Assembly: GCA_019915015.1 (NCBI GenBank)
Contig: JAHBBC010000001.1
Location: 4,030,001-4,094,000 of the forward strand
Direction of reading: 5' to 3'
DNA: 64,000 nucleotides
DNA from: Auriscalpium vulgare
Lineage: Eukaryota; Basidiomycota; Agaricomycetes; Russulales; Auriscalpiaceae
Part shown: one piece after another, positions 1 through 9,550 of the stretch
How positions within the stretch are numbered: the first letter of the stretch is position 1
How the letters are laid out: each line of letters opens with the position of its first letter
Notes under the pieces: generated by a model
Told to the model about the DNA's origin: nothing
The model's input: only the letters and a program-made list of their open reading frames with translations
The model's database searches: none
Made by a program: the position numbers and the translations under genes

Positions 1-19
1 TCGCTTATTTGTCTTGCTG

Positions 20-1076
20 ACTTGTCTTGCTTATTTGTCTCGGACATTTGTGTGGGGCCTAGTTGCTTTCTATATGGACTAGCTCATGCCCGTGCATTCG
101 CACGGGTTCTGTAGCTACTCAATGATCTTCAAGTTAGCTAAAGGCACTTTCTTTTCTCAATAAAAGAGAGGGCCCCTCCGTGCCGGGCGGCGCCCGGCAC
201 TCTGGGGCCCCTGTGCTGAGATTATTGTGCCAGACTAAGTACCACTGTGCCAGTCCTGCCCGAGCACCACTGGAATCTAGATATCTATTCCCCATTCATT
301 CTGTAAACTTCCTGTCTCCCACTTTGGTTCCACTGCACAGTCGATTCTTCCTCCTCCGAGTCCCTCCTGCAACTCTCCGCTGATCCTAAGCAGTACTACT
401 ATCTGCCCGTGCGCCGGGCTCCAGTGGCCTCCCCAGGCCCTGACAGGCGCCCGTGCTGGTGCCCGGACCGGCGACCGGCATGTCGCGCGGCTGGCGCTTT
501 CTCTCGTTGCTTGTCTTCTCGTGCCAGATATCGATATATACATAGCTCATGTACACCTACATTCACACCTTACAGTCCAATTATACTCTCACAATACCTG
601 GTTAGACAGCAAACGAATGATGTCGGTCGTATGCACGTGGGTGTGAAAATATTTAGTAAGCAGCTGGCGTCGGCCGGCTCTTCAGCCAATCAAATCGCTC
701 AGTTGACTTGCTTATTTGTCTCGGAGTTTTATGTGGGGCCTAGTTGCTTTCTATTAGGGATGGGCAAACGGGCCAGCAAGGGCAGAAGAGAAAAGATGAT
801 GCAGGACACGGGCCGCATGCAGCGCCGGGAAATGCCGGGCAAGCGCTGGGGCACAAATTCTGTGATCTCGACTGTCCAGATCACAGAATTTGTACCCCAG
901 CGCTTACGGGAAGTGAACATCTTCCGCAGCCAATGGAATCACTTCTCTTACTTTTGGCGCCAGATGTGAGAACTTCTAGTAGGTTCTTTGACTTTTGGCG
1001 CCGGCTGGCTCTCAGCCAATCAAATCACTCAGTTGACTCGGAGTTTTATGTGGGGCCTAGTTGCTTTCTATTAGGG
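20..1076. repeat. Three direct repeat copies flanking a hairpin segment
   Basis: A unit containing TGTGGGGCCTAGTTGCTTTC occurs at about 20-74, 676-758 and 1000-1076. The second and third copies also share the preceding AGCCAATCAAATC stretch and the CTCAGTTGACT box. The second copy holds an extra TGCTTATTTGT block that the third lacks. Copies two and three bracket about 240 bp carrying the 841-905 hairpin, as if an insertion were flanked by duplicated sequence. No credible gene was found in 1-1075. Confidence 0.7.
841..905. repeat. 28-bp near-perfect hairpin
   Basis: The arms at 841-868 and 878-905 are reverse complements with one mismatch (GGGGCAC against GGGGTAC), around a 9-base loop. The arms begin AAGCGCTGGGG and end TGTGATCT. 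This could be the core of a miniature inverted-repeat element or a small-RNA precursor; the sequence alone does not decide. Confidence 0.8.
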
Positions 1077-1105
1077 ATTTGTATACAAAGATATTATCTG
1101 GGTTG

Positions 1106-1500
1106 TCAAGTATGTAATTCATGTTCGTCGGCGTTCTTCTTCAACATGCTCTCCAATATTTGCACATATTCTCGCAAGCGGCGCGTCTCAGCTCGAGAAT
1201 CCTCCTTCTCGCGTTCATGATTCAGCCTTTCTTTATCCCATCGTCTGACGACGTCTGCCACTGACGATTCATCGGTCAATACACATATCGCGAAAGTGAG
1301 TCGGTAGAGATACCTAATTTCCTCGAGCCGAGCCTCTTGACTGGGCTGGTCCTTGACTCCCAAGATGCCCGCAATTTCATTAATATGTTTTTTTTTCGGC
1401 GTCGCGACGCCTCTTCGCATCCTTGTTGTTTTCTGCCCTCTTCTCCTCCACGCTTTTGGGCACATTGTATCGTTTTTGCTCGTCACTTAGCTTCATAAAG
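1106..1500 (-). pseudogene. Gene B fragment B0 (C-terminal part, frameshifted)
   Basis: The reading on the minus strand matches the C-terminal third of the gene B family. It has the basic stretch (DAKRRRDAE in the sister copies), an INEIAGILGV helix, then a charged coiled-coil tail ending near a stop at 1106. A run of nine T on the plus strand (about 1388-1396) shifts the basic region out of frame with the helix; eight would restore register. The conserved last intron is also not spliceable in phase. The 5' two thirds of the gene are missing and spacer repeat sequence follows at about 1570. I read it as a decayed, truncated copy. Confidence 0.65.
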
Positions 1501-1569
1501 TCTAGGTAACCAGTCTAATCTCCTCATCATGTTTCATGTCTTGCTTCGTGGATCAATACGACGGCATCA

Positions 1570-1850
1570 ATGCGTACATGTGCAACCCGAAATTCTAGGC
1601 AAGTTCCTTCTGCGTTATGCCCACAGCTGGGTAGCTCTCATGCCTAACATCTGCGCAGAGTCCGGCATCGACGTGCACGGCATCGCATCCCCATGAACTA
1701 CCAGACGCGACTCTCGCGCGAACGCGACCAGGCACCAAGCAAGCATCGACAGAGAGTCGACAGGCCCGGAGATCGAGGCACGGGATGGGACCTCAGTGAC
1801 CGAGCTCGTTGTGCGAAGCTGTCGACGTGCCCCTCCTTGCTATTGTGATA
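1570..1850. repeat. Inter-module spacer repeat, copy 1
   Basis: It begins near CATGTGCAACCCGAAATTCT and continues through AGGCAAGTTCCTTC and GACGCGACTCTCGCGCGAAC. Closely similar copies lie at about 5070-5335 and 62225-62475. Here and at 62 kb it joins a truncated gene B to the promoter of the next gene A. Confidence 0.75.
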
Positions 1851-2332
1851 CCATCCATTCCGCTAGGCAAGGAGCCGGACTCGCAGTATGACAAAACGCG
1901 CTCGCCACAAAAACCCTTTTGTTAAGGTGAGCGCCAAAGCATACTTCCCTAACAACTGCTGAAGGGCTGGTTTTCTTGCCCATTGCTCATCAGCCAACCA
2001 TCTCGTACTCTCCTTTTGTCTTTTGAGAGAATAAGACGTTCTCTTGGATACTCGCCGCAGAGCGCCTATAGCGATGCAAACAGACATATAACCTCGTAGG
2101 TTGCAGAACTACATCCCTACTAATCAACGCGCCCTCAGGTCACTGCATCGGTGAGCATGGCCTGTCTCGAGCATGAAATGTAGGTAACTCACTGGGCTTC
2201 AGACCACAGATCCGATCACGCTGCTCGAAGGCTTCCAATTAGTATGTTGTGTTCATCTGAATCCTCGTACTTCACTGTATGCACGCACTTCCTGACCTAT
2301 GTATGGTCAGATCAATTTGCATCAATTTTAAG
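1848..2332 (+). promoter_or_regulatory. Gene A1 promoter/leader with conserved inverted repeat
   Basis: This segment is shared, at roughly 80-90% by eye, with the regions before three other A genes (about 37332-37860 reversed, 61010-61502 and 62485-62981). The best-kept piece is an inverted repeat at 1898-1934, GCGCTCGCC paired with GGTGAGCGC around a CAAAAACCC / TTTTGTTAA centre. Further conserved blocks are CCTAACAACTGCTGAAGGGC, CTCCTTTTGTCTTTTGAGAG and ACTACATCCCTAC. Function is inferred from position and conservation. Confidence 0.6.
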
Positions 2333-2798
2333 ATGAGCGACTCGGCGTTGGCTCCTCTCCCCAAGGTCACAGTCAATGCGACTGTCGGCGACCAGTCGAC
2401 ATTCGAAGGTACGTCGATCCCACACGTCACTCGAGTTTCATGCCTATTCAGAAACAGAAAACGCGGTGGGCGATGACTTCGACGATGCGACCCTCCAATT
2501 GGTGCTCGACACATTTGTTAATATGCGCGCGGAAACGCGCGAGGTATCCGAGTTTGCAGATACAGTATTAGCAAACTTGAAAGCTGCCAACGCGGATCTA
2601 CGGGAAATGCGCGTTGCAGCACAGCAAAAACACCGACAGGAGGAAGAGGAGGCTCGTAGGGCTGATGCGGAGTATAGGGCTGTGTTTCTTGACTTGCAGG
2701 CTCGTTTGCATGCGCTCTCCGAGAAAGTTGGCCGGATCCGCGAACGGAAGATGCTCGCGCAACAGAAGGCCATCATCCAGAATGATGAACTACTATGA
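2333..2798 (+). CDS. Gene A1: small acidic coiled-coil protein of the A/B pair
   Basis: Two exons, 2333-2408 and 2452-2798, splice in phase to a 140-residue protein. Exon 1 encodes the family signature PLPKVTVNATVGD, also seen in copies at 37.3, 61.5, 63.0 and (diverged) 5.9 kb. Exon 2 encodes an acidic patch followed by a long, highly charged helix rich in Glu, Arg, Gln and Ala, typical of a coiled coil. There is no signal peptide or membrane segment. I do not recognise the family. The stop lies 41 bp from the stop of gene B1, which runs toward it, so untranslated tails probably overlap. Exon 2 differs strongly from the other A copies although exon 1 is kept. Confidence 0.7.
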
Positions 2799-2839
2799 TC
2801 ATGGACCAGTATTTATGTCTGCAATTACCAGCTCAGCTG

Positions 2840-4381
2840 TTAAGATACGAGATATCTATCTGCATCCAGCTCCTCAACCTGCGCTTCTAAAGCGGTAAGA
2901 CCGTCTTGCAATTGGATGGCGTAGGTCATAACACCTTCGTTATGACGTTGTTCCTGACATGCCTGGCATATCAGGCAACGTTGGTCATTCTGTAACTGGT
3001 TCCCCTCTTGCAAGTAGCGCCTCTCATCCTCGACATCATCTAATTTCTGTTGAAGAGCCAGCCGTTCAGTCTTCCATTTTCCGACGTTTTCTGCAACTGA
3101 CATTAGTCGGTGAGTAACTTCGCACACAGATCGGCAGAGCGATTTACTTTTCTTGAGCACCTTCTCTTTACTGTGCTTGCCTGCGATACCCATGATGCGT
3201 GCAATATCTGCTATGTGCCCATTTTCGGCGTCGCGACGCCTCTTTGCATCCTGCTTGTCTTCTTCCTTTTTATCTAGGCTTTTGGGCCTCTTGGATTGTG
3301 TGGCCAACTGTCGTCCGCGCGGTAGAGCCTCCACTTGTTCAGAGTATTGGAGCGGCTGACTGAGTACCGCGAGGTCGTTCGCGGTAGACCGTGACATTTG
3401 CTTCCCCTTCGAACGTCCATTCCTTTGCTTCTTGAGCGCCGGTTGTGCATCAATCACCTCGTCGTCAGGAGAGCAACTCCGCTTTCTCGAAGTCACCTGC
3501 GACGCAGCTTCCGAGTCGAGCCGATGCACAGCACTGCTTTCAGCCCGCGAGCCGCTCACAGCTGGGATGCTCACCGCAGGCTCTCGGCTGCCGGAGGCCT
3601 CTGGCCCGGCCCAGCGGGATGCAGGCTGTCGGAATATGTCATGTTCCGGCTGATAAGTGGGCAGGGAAGAGCCTGGCGGCGCCGGCGCCGGATCGAGCGG
3701 TGCATATGTGTAAGCTGACGGAACAGGAGGAGCAAAGCTTTGTTGGGCATCCAGTAAGTTGACATGCGGAGCCGGGAGATCAGCGCTGTGGATGGACAAG
3801 CGTGCATCATGGACCTGCCAGTGAGACGATAGTCCTGGGGACATGAGAGAGGCAGCATCTTGAAGGGAAGGCCGTGCCAGTGAGCCACGACGCGAAGGTG
3901 TTACATCGATGGGCTGGATTGGATAGTTGGGAAGCATCATGTGGGCTCGCGCGGGTGACTGCGTGGGTTGTACCGGAAAGCGTGCGCTGACGGGAGTATG
4001 TAAGGTGTCCGGCGCGGGTTCTCCCAGTTTAAGCATTGGACTGCATTTAAGATTGGTTAGCATCGACCGTGTCGGTGAAGAGACTGGTCTAACCCATCGA
4101 AAGAAGGTCGCGCGACCTCGGTGCCAGAGTCGGGCCAGCCGAAAACTCCAAGCCCATTATCAGTCCCGAGCGACGCATATGTTCTGAAGAACATCCGCAG
4201 CTCATCAGCGAGCAAATTATGCAAGGAATTGGGATATCACACACTGTGTCTGGGGTAATTGAAGGCTCAACGTGTCAGACAAGCGCTCGAAGCCTGACTG
4301 TGGTGGTAGCCGCAAAGTTGGCCCGTGCTCGGAGGCGGGAAGGTAAGAGCCTGAGGCGTGGGGAAGATTGTAGTCAGACAT
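2840..4381 (-). CDS. Gene B1: intact member of the convergent pair, nuclear-looking protein
   Basis: Four exons (4245-4381, 4094-4183, 3148-4040, 2840-3096) join in phase to a 458-residue protein. The start is chosen because MSDYNLPHASG aligns with MFDQNPTHASG in copy B6. The first half is Pro/Ser-rich and looks disordered. A lysine/arginine cluster (KKQRNGRSKGK, around two thirds along) resembles a nuclear localisation signal. It is followed by KQDAKRRRDAENGHIADIA, a basic stretch running into a helix, somewhat like the basic region of bHLH or bZIP proteins but not a clean match. A coiled-coil tail with four cysteines follows. The last intron falls at the same codon position as in B4 and B6. 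DNA binding is inference. It converges on gene A1. Confidence 0.7.
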
Positions 4382-5000
4382 ATCGAGCGAAGTTCTAGCG
4401 CACGAGGAATACAGTGGGGCATCACTCGGCTCTCGGTGCGCGTCATATACCTCGCAGAGTACAACGTCGCGCACGTCGCGAGCGTTGGGAAATCTAAAAC
4501 AAGGCATCAATTTTGCTGTCCAGCAACACAGTAACGTGGTTGCTGGGACCGTGGATGAGCAGGGTCTGAAAATTGGTTGTGACGCCGCCGAAGAAAGAGT
4601 ACAAGAGACGTTGTACTGAAGAGAACGAGCCAGCTGTCGCCAGTCGCTACAAGCGGCAAACAAGTAGAAGAAGTACATCAGCCTGATACATTGGAGTAGA
4701 GTGTGAACCACATAGTATATAGATGAGGGAATGGAACGTAGGAAGGTCTTGATCCAGACAGAGCTCTTCACGTGGCAGGTTGGTCAAGAGGACAAGAGGA
4801 TCTGGGGCTCGCGCAAATCGTTGTCTTCTCGACATCGTCGGCACGTTAAAGTATGACAACAGTAGACGTTGTCGATCGAGGGCGTGAAGAGGCGTGAAAT
4901 CATGGCCGTCCCGGATACAGGAGAATGGAGAGTCGAGACTCGTGCGAGCTGATTTTCGAATCTTATCTTATCGATTCGGTGCAGGCAAGCGCCGGCGCCT
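4382..5000 (-). promoter_or_regulatory. Gene B1 upstream region with palindromic GATA cluster
   Basis: This region is similar along its whole length to 34.77-35.39 kb upstream of B6. At 4957-4978 the sequence CGAATC...GATTCG encloses two AGATAAG-type GATA sites; the B6 copy has three (34777-34803). Short frames within it are not convincingly coding. GATA factors serve nitrogen, light and development in fungi, but which factor acts here is unknown. Confidence 0.55.
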
Positions 5001-5069
5001 GTCCCTGGCAGCCAAAAAGCAGACCTGCCACATATTCCCTCTTTCGCGTTTGCTCCTCGACAGGTACAT

Positions 5070-5335
5070 TTACACCCAGAAATTCTAGGCAAGTTCCTTC
5101 TGCAGCAGCTTGGTAGCTCACATGCCGAACTTCTGCGCATCCGCATCGACATGCGCGCCATCGCATCCCATGAACTACCACGCGCGAACGCGACCACGCA
5201 CCGAGCATCGTCAGAAAGTAGACAGGCCCAGAGATCTAGGCTCGCGATGGGGCCTCAATATCAGTGACCGAGCTCGTATGCGCGATGGAGGCAGTTTCCG
5301 GGCTCATCGCTGGGGGGAAAGCCCAGGGACCGAAG
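5070..5335. repeat. Inter-module spacer repeat, copy 2
   Basis: Related to 1570-1850 and 62225-62475 (AGAAATTCTAGGCAAGTTCC, then CATCGCATCCCATGAACTAC). Here it follows a full-length B promoter and precedes the diverged A2 copy. From 5336 to 5899 there is no gene. A leader-like stretch near 5620-5660 (CTCTTTTGTCTTATCAAGAG) resembles the A-gene leader. Confidence 0.65.
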
Positions 5336-5899
5336 TGTGAGGAAGGTGCGTCTCACGCTCTATTGTCAACTCGTCATGAAAGTGACATGTCTTGACTTCG
5401 CTTCTGCCACTATTGTGTAACTGTTGCAACATGCGCCTTGAAAAGAAAAGGACACTAAGCATCCCAGTATTTGTTTTGCGTACTGGGTGAGTACAGTCAC
5501 TGTATTTTCCATCCTATTGTGTGCCATTTCCCCCGCCTACCGTTGTAACCCTTCGTGATGCAATTAGCGGCACATCATTCTATCTGACAATGGTGTCCTC
5601 GCAGATAGTTAGCAACAATTTTTCTCTTTTGTCTTATCAAGAGAATAGATCGTCCTGTGATGTCTTCCGAACGCCTGCCAGCGTGCGGGATCGCCATATA
5701 GCAGGTATGCCGGGTGCTGAACTTCGTTCATTTCTACTATCCACCCACCTATCAACAGCTAGCTTCAGTAAGTGACAAGGATTATTTGAGCTTGGTGGAA
5801 CGCAACTCACCGAAGACCGCGCATCAGACCCCATCTCTCCACACTTGAGTGCGCTCTGTTCTTCTTCCATCGTCCTTCGCGACGTGCAACAGGCAAATC

Positions 5900-6171
5900 A
5901 TGATTACCCCAGCGGACGATCCTGCTGCTTCGCCATTGAAGATCTCCGTCAATGTAACCGTCGGAGACGAGTCATCTCATTCAAACTCTGAGGAAGAAGG
6001 TACGTCGGAGGCCTGAGCTGTCTGTGCGATACCTTGTTAATATATGCATCAGTAATAGAGTATGGAACCCTCGTTGAGATCTACAGCACCGTAGCTGGTA
6101 TGGGTCCAATGATGCGCGAAATTCGGGAGTCATTGTGGGAGACCGAGGACAACTTGGACGATCAAGCCTAG
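5900..6171 (+). pseudogene. Gene A2: diverged A copy ending at an in-frame TAG
   Basis: Exon 1 (5900-5999) carries PLKISVNVTVGDE, a recognisable version of the A signature, and is spliced in phase to exon 2 (6053-6171). The frame meets TAG at 6169-6171 after ETEDNLDDQA, but the same frame stays open for another 120 codons to 6534. At least the first 50 of these encode a charged helical sequence (KKVEKLLMRKPKDADEA). The longer product would be about 190 residues. Either the TAG is a recent nonsense mutation or the short form is real. No partner gene B follows; an ISG12-like gene overlaps the extended frame on the other strand. Confidence 0.5.
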
Positions 6172-6372
6172 CGGCGCACGGCACTGGCAATCAAAAAAGT
6201 AGAGAAACTGCTGATGCGCAAACCAAAAGACGCCGACGAAGCTCGCAGCATTGAGGTGGCATATCGCAGCTTTCAAGCTAAGGTCCAGGCGTCCGACGTG
6301 GCGATGCCAAGGTGCTCCAGGTTTCACATCATTCAAGACTCATTGACACACGATGCAACCCCGCCGACACTA

Positions 6373-6793
6373 TCAACTAACAAAGCGCTGCCAGATGCCC
6401 ACCAACGCCCGACAAATGACCACGACCGCACCAACTATTGCTGCACCACAGATCGACCCGACCAGAGGCATCGCGCCGCCCATGCCTATGCTCTGCACGA
6501 TGGCAAAGGAGCTCCCCACGGCGACGCTTCCTAAGCCCGACTGGATGCCCGCAGCGAGGGACCCTGCGTGCGTATATCAAAGCCCGGTAATGCATCGGCA
6601 AGGGGTAAAGTAGGAAACATGAGTGAGGAAATGGTGAGGAAGAACGGTGAGGCTTACCTGCGACGGGTCCTGCAGCGCCGAAGCCGAAGACGCTCACAAC
6701 AGCGGGGGCCACTATGGGGGTTACTATCGCGCCGACAGCGAGGCCCACGAGCCCGGCGATGGCAAGAGCTTTGAGGAGTCCTGCGAACGGCAT
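6373..6793 (-). CDS. ISG12 (IFI6/IFI27)-like hydrophobic protein 1
   Basis: Two exons, 6658-6793 and 6373-6563, join in phase to 108 residues. The protein is almost wholly hydrophobic. MPFAGLLKALAIAGL opens the first segment, then GAIVTPIVAPAVVSVFGFGAAG, then AGSLAAGIQSGLGSV and SSFAIVQSIGMGGA. This order of Ala/Gly-rich segments is the hallmark of the IFI6/IFI27 family, known in animals as small interferon-induced membrane proteins and also present in fungi, where the role is not established. The ATG at 6793 is chosen because it starts the first hydrophobic segment. Two related sequences follow within 2.5 kb. Confidence 0.65.
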
Positions 6794-7189
6794 GAGGAAC
6801 AGTATGCTGCGGTCGGTGAAAACATGGTCTCGCACCTCTCATTTTTTGGGGGGGAACAGGGACACTGGCAAGGGACGGAGGGTACATTGCTTCGCTAGGT
6901 CTTTTAAAGAACGAAGAGGAAATTTCGAATGGCGTGACGACATAGATGGGCAGTGGGACTACTCATTCGAGACGACTGCGCAGCAGTTTCGAGAGACGTA
7001 AGCCTGGACATCCGTGCGCGTGATGATGCATGCACCTTGTGCCATGTGGCGATCTTCAGGTCGACGAGAACAAGAGAGAACGTTTGGCGAGCTTCTGTCG
7101 CGGATCTTTGCTGAACGCCGAGACTAGGACCAGGATAAAAGGATTTAGAATCACCCTGCACAAACAATCGCACCGCCATATCGACTTGT

Positions 7190-7850
7190 GAGTCCATCCC
7201 ACCCGCCATGACGCTCGCGCACCTACGTTGTATCATCCACAGGCGACAGCCCGGACGGCGAGAGCAATAGACTAGCGCATACCCCAAGAGACCAACGCGC
7301 GCACGAGAAGGACGGGGCGGGAAGTTAGGCGGCCAGCCTGGCCCTCCGGACGGAGACCCTGGCAGTGAGGGAAATCGTGGAAATCGTGAAAATCATGGCG
7401 GGGATGGTGGAAATGGAGATGGCCCGCCGAATGCTTGCGTTTGCGGGCGCCGTTGCGATGCATCGCGTCCCGAAGTTCGCAATTGCGCTATCATCGGGGC
7501 TGCTGCAGCTCTGGGCGCCGCTGCGGCGCCGGTGGTCACCCAAGCAGGCTGGCGGTGGCAGGATTCGGGTCCGCTGGCGTGGCGGGGGGCACGTAGCCCC
7601 GCGTTGCACTTCACTGAATGGAAATGTGAAATGTGCTGTTGCAGGGTCCATTCAATTGCCGCGGCCATCCAATCGACAATCGGAAACGTCGCGGCGGACA
7701 CTCACGACTGTGGGAGCCCCTATCGGGGTTTTTACCGCACATACGGTGAGGCCCACGGGCCACGATCCCGGTGATGGCCAGAGCCTTGAGGAATCCTGCG
7801 GAAAGCACGAGGGATGGTCTTCTGTATGATCGGGAGCGGGGTCTCGCACC
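7190..7850. pseudogene. Chimeric ISG12-like pseudogene
   Basis: The left part (about 7190-7690, plus strand) parallels the gene at 8345-9245: the same intron acceptor region, the PGPPDGD motif, PPNACVCGRRC, a hydrophobic AIIGAAAALGAAAAPVVTQAG and IAAAIQSTIGNV. It lacks the first ATG and carries a frameshift with a TAG before PGPPDGD. The right part (about 7690-7810) is the 5' end of a minus-strand gene resembling 6658-6793 (LKALAITGIV, then VGLTVCAVKTPIGAPTVVSV one frame away). Two ISG12-like genes of opposite orientation appear to have been fused tail to tail by a deletion, and both have decayed. Confidence 0.6.
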
Positions 7851-8344
7851 TTTCGACCTTATGAAAAGAGCAGACCATTTGCGGGTTAGATAGAGGGTTG
7901 GTCGTCTTCCTTAAGACGAAGAGGAGACGAGTGTTGACGGCGATGAGCGATAGAACTCGACTGCGCAGCAACAAAGTCTCTTGATACCTGCACCGTGACA
8001 TGGCGCCTTTGTTGGTCGTTCCTGGAGCGGCCTTCATGTCGACGAGAAGACAAGAAGAGAAGAACAAGACGCCGTTTCCCTTCATGTTGAGCTAGCTTCT
8101 GTGAAAGTTGAGTGGCTCGTGGCTACCTGTTGACACGCCTGACCTCGCGGTGTCCATCATAATCACTCCTCAATGCGGCATCTAGGTGGCCAGCAGTGGC
8201 CATCCCGTTCCACTGGTACGTTGGCACAGAAACGCCGAGCTTCTATCGCGGATCGCACCGTTTGCTGGACGCCCAGGTGCACACGGTCTGCAGGATACTT
8301 AACATGATTCCATCTATCGCCCTGGAGCCAACTATTCCACCAAC

Positions 8345-9245
8345 ATGCCTATTGGTACGTCCGTCCCATCCGCCATGACGCTCACTCACCGACGTTGTAA
8401 CACCCGCAGGCGCCCCCGAACAACTCACGCATACGCCACTGAGCGACCAGCGCGCGGACGAGAACGAGGCGGGGTCTTCGGCCGGCAAGGAAGAGTTGGA
8501 CGGCCTGCCTGGCCCTCCGGACGGAGACCTTCGCAGTGGGGGAAGTGGTGCCAGAGATGGTAGAAATGGCGTGCCGAACGCTTGCATCTGCGATCGCTGC
8601 GAAAAACTTCCCGGAGTCCCCATTGACGCCATCCTCAAAGGCGCTACAACTGTGATCAGCGCTGCAAAACGTGGCCGAGAAGTGACGTCCGAAGTGACGT
8701 CCAATATCACTGGAGGCCTACGCCTGGTAGGCTTCATGGATTCTGGCGTGGGGAAACGTACGCATCCCCGCTTTGGTCGTCACTGAACGCAAACCAATCT
8801 GTGCGTTGCAGGCACCATTGCGTCGCACATCCAATCTAACATAGGAAATGTCAAGAAGGGTTCTTTGTTCGCGATTTTTCAGAAGATGGGCATGCGCGGC
8901 GCGTCCTCTCCCCTCCTAATCGGGATCGGGATCGGTGCGGTCGCAGCGGCGGCCGACCTGTACTGCAGTTACAAACGAGCACCGGACGCGGTCCTCGTCC
9001 ATGTGAGCTACGTTGATGCGCAGAGGTATCCGTGCGTCAACTTTGTGCACATCGCGTCGCACATGCCCCAGGCGCTCGCAGTCATGATGAACGGCATCTT
9101 GCTCGAGTGGAAGCTCGTAGGGCCTGCGAAGAATGTGCTGGAGCTACGCTTCGCAGAGCGTGCGCAGGCCGAGGAGTGGGTCAAAAGGTGGCATGTTGGT
9201 GTTCCGCAGGAACTCGACGGGCTTGTGGTGGAGGTGGTGGGTTGA
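8345..9245 (+). CDS. ISG12 (IFI6/IFI27)-like protein 2 with extended ends
   Basis: Three exons, 8345-8354, 8410-8757 and 8812-9245, join in phase to 263 residues. An N-terminal polar region contains LPGPPDGD and a cysteine knot-like CICDRC. The centre keeps the C-terminal half of the ISG12 domain (IASHIQSNIGNVKKGS, FAIFQKMGMRGASS, IGIGIGAVAAAA). The first half of the domain is weakly hydrophobic and charged here (ISAAKRGREVTSEVTS), unlike typical members. A C-terminal extension of about 110 residues has no recognised domain. The four-codon first exon is short but supported by conservation of the following intron in the neighbouring pseudogene. Confidence 0.55.
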
Positions 9246-9550
9246 TGGTACGGAACCGGCGACAGTGACTGTAGGATCGTGTTATGTACTTGTATACCAG
9301 TTGACATGGAGAGTGACCTGAGTCCTGACGCACCTTATAGTATTGCTCACACCACCGTGCGGTGGCATCGGCGTTCGCCCATGTTGCAGTGAGTAAACAC
9401 TCTTACTTGCTCATGTTGGCACCGTCGGACGCCACCTTGATGCCAACGGGTGCCCGGCGCGCCGCGCGGGCCGGCCCCGCAGTTGCGGCTGCGGCTTCGG
9501 TTGCAAGGCGCGTCGTCAGCTCCCAATTGATTCATCTCCTCATCACCACC

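Noticed and set aside
4382..4880. Frames upstream of gene B1 as separate small genes
   Set aside because: The equivalent region upstream of B6 is conserved as DNA, but starts and stops differ, so it is more likely leader/promoter.
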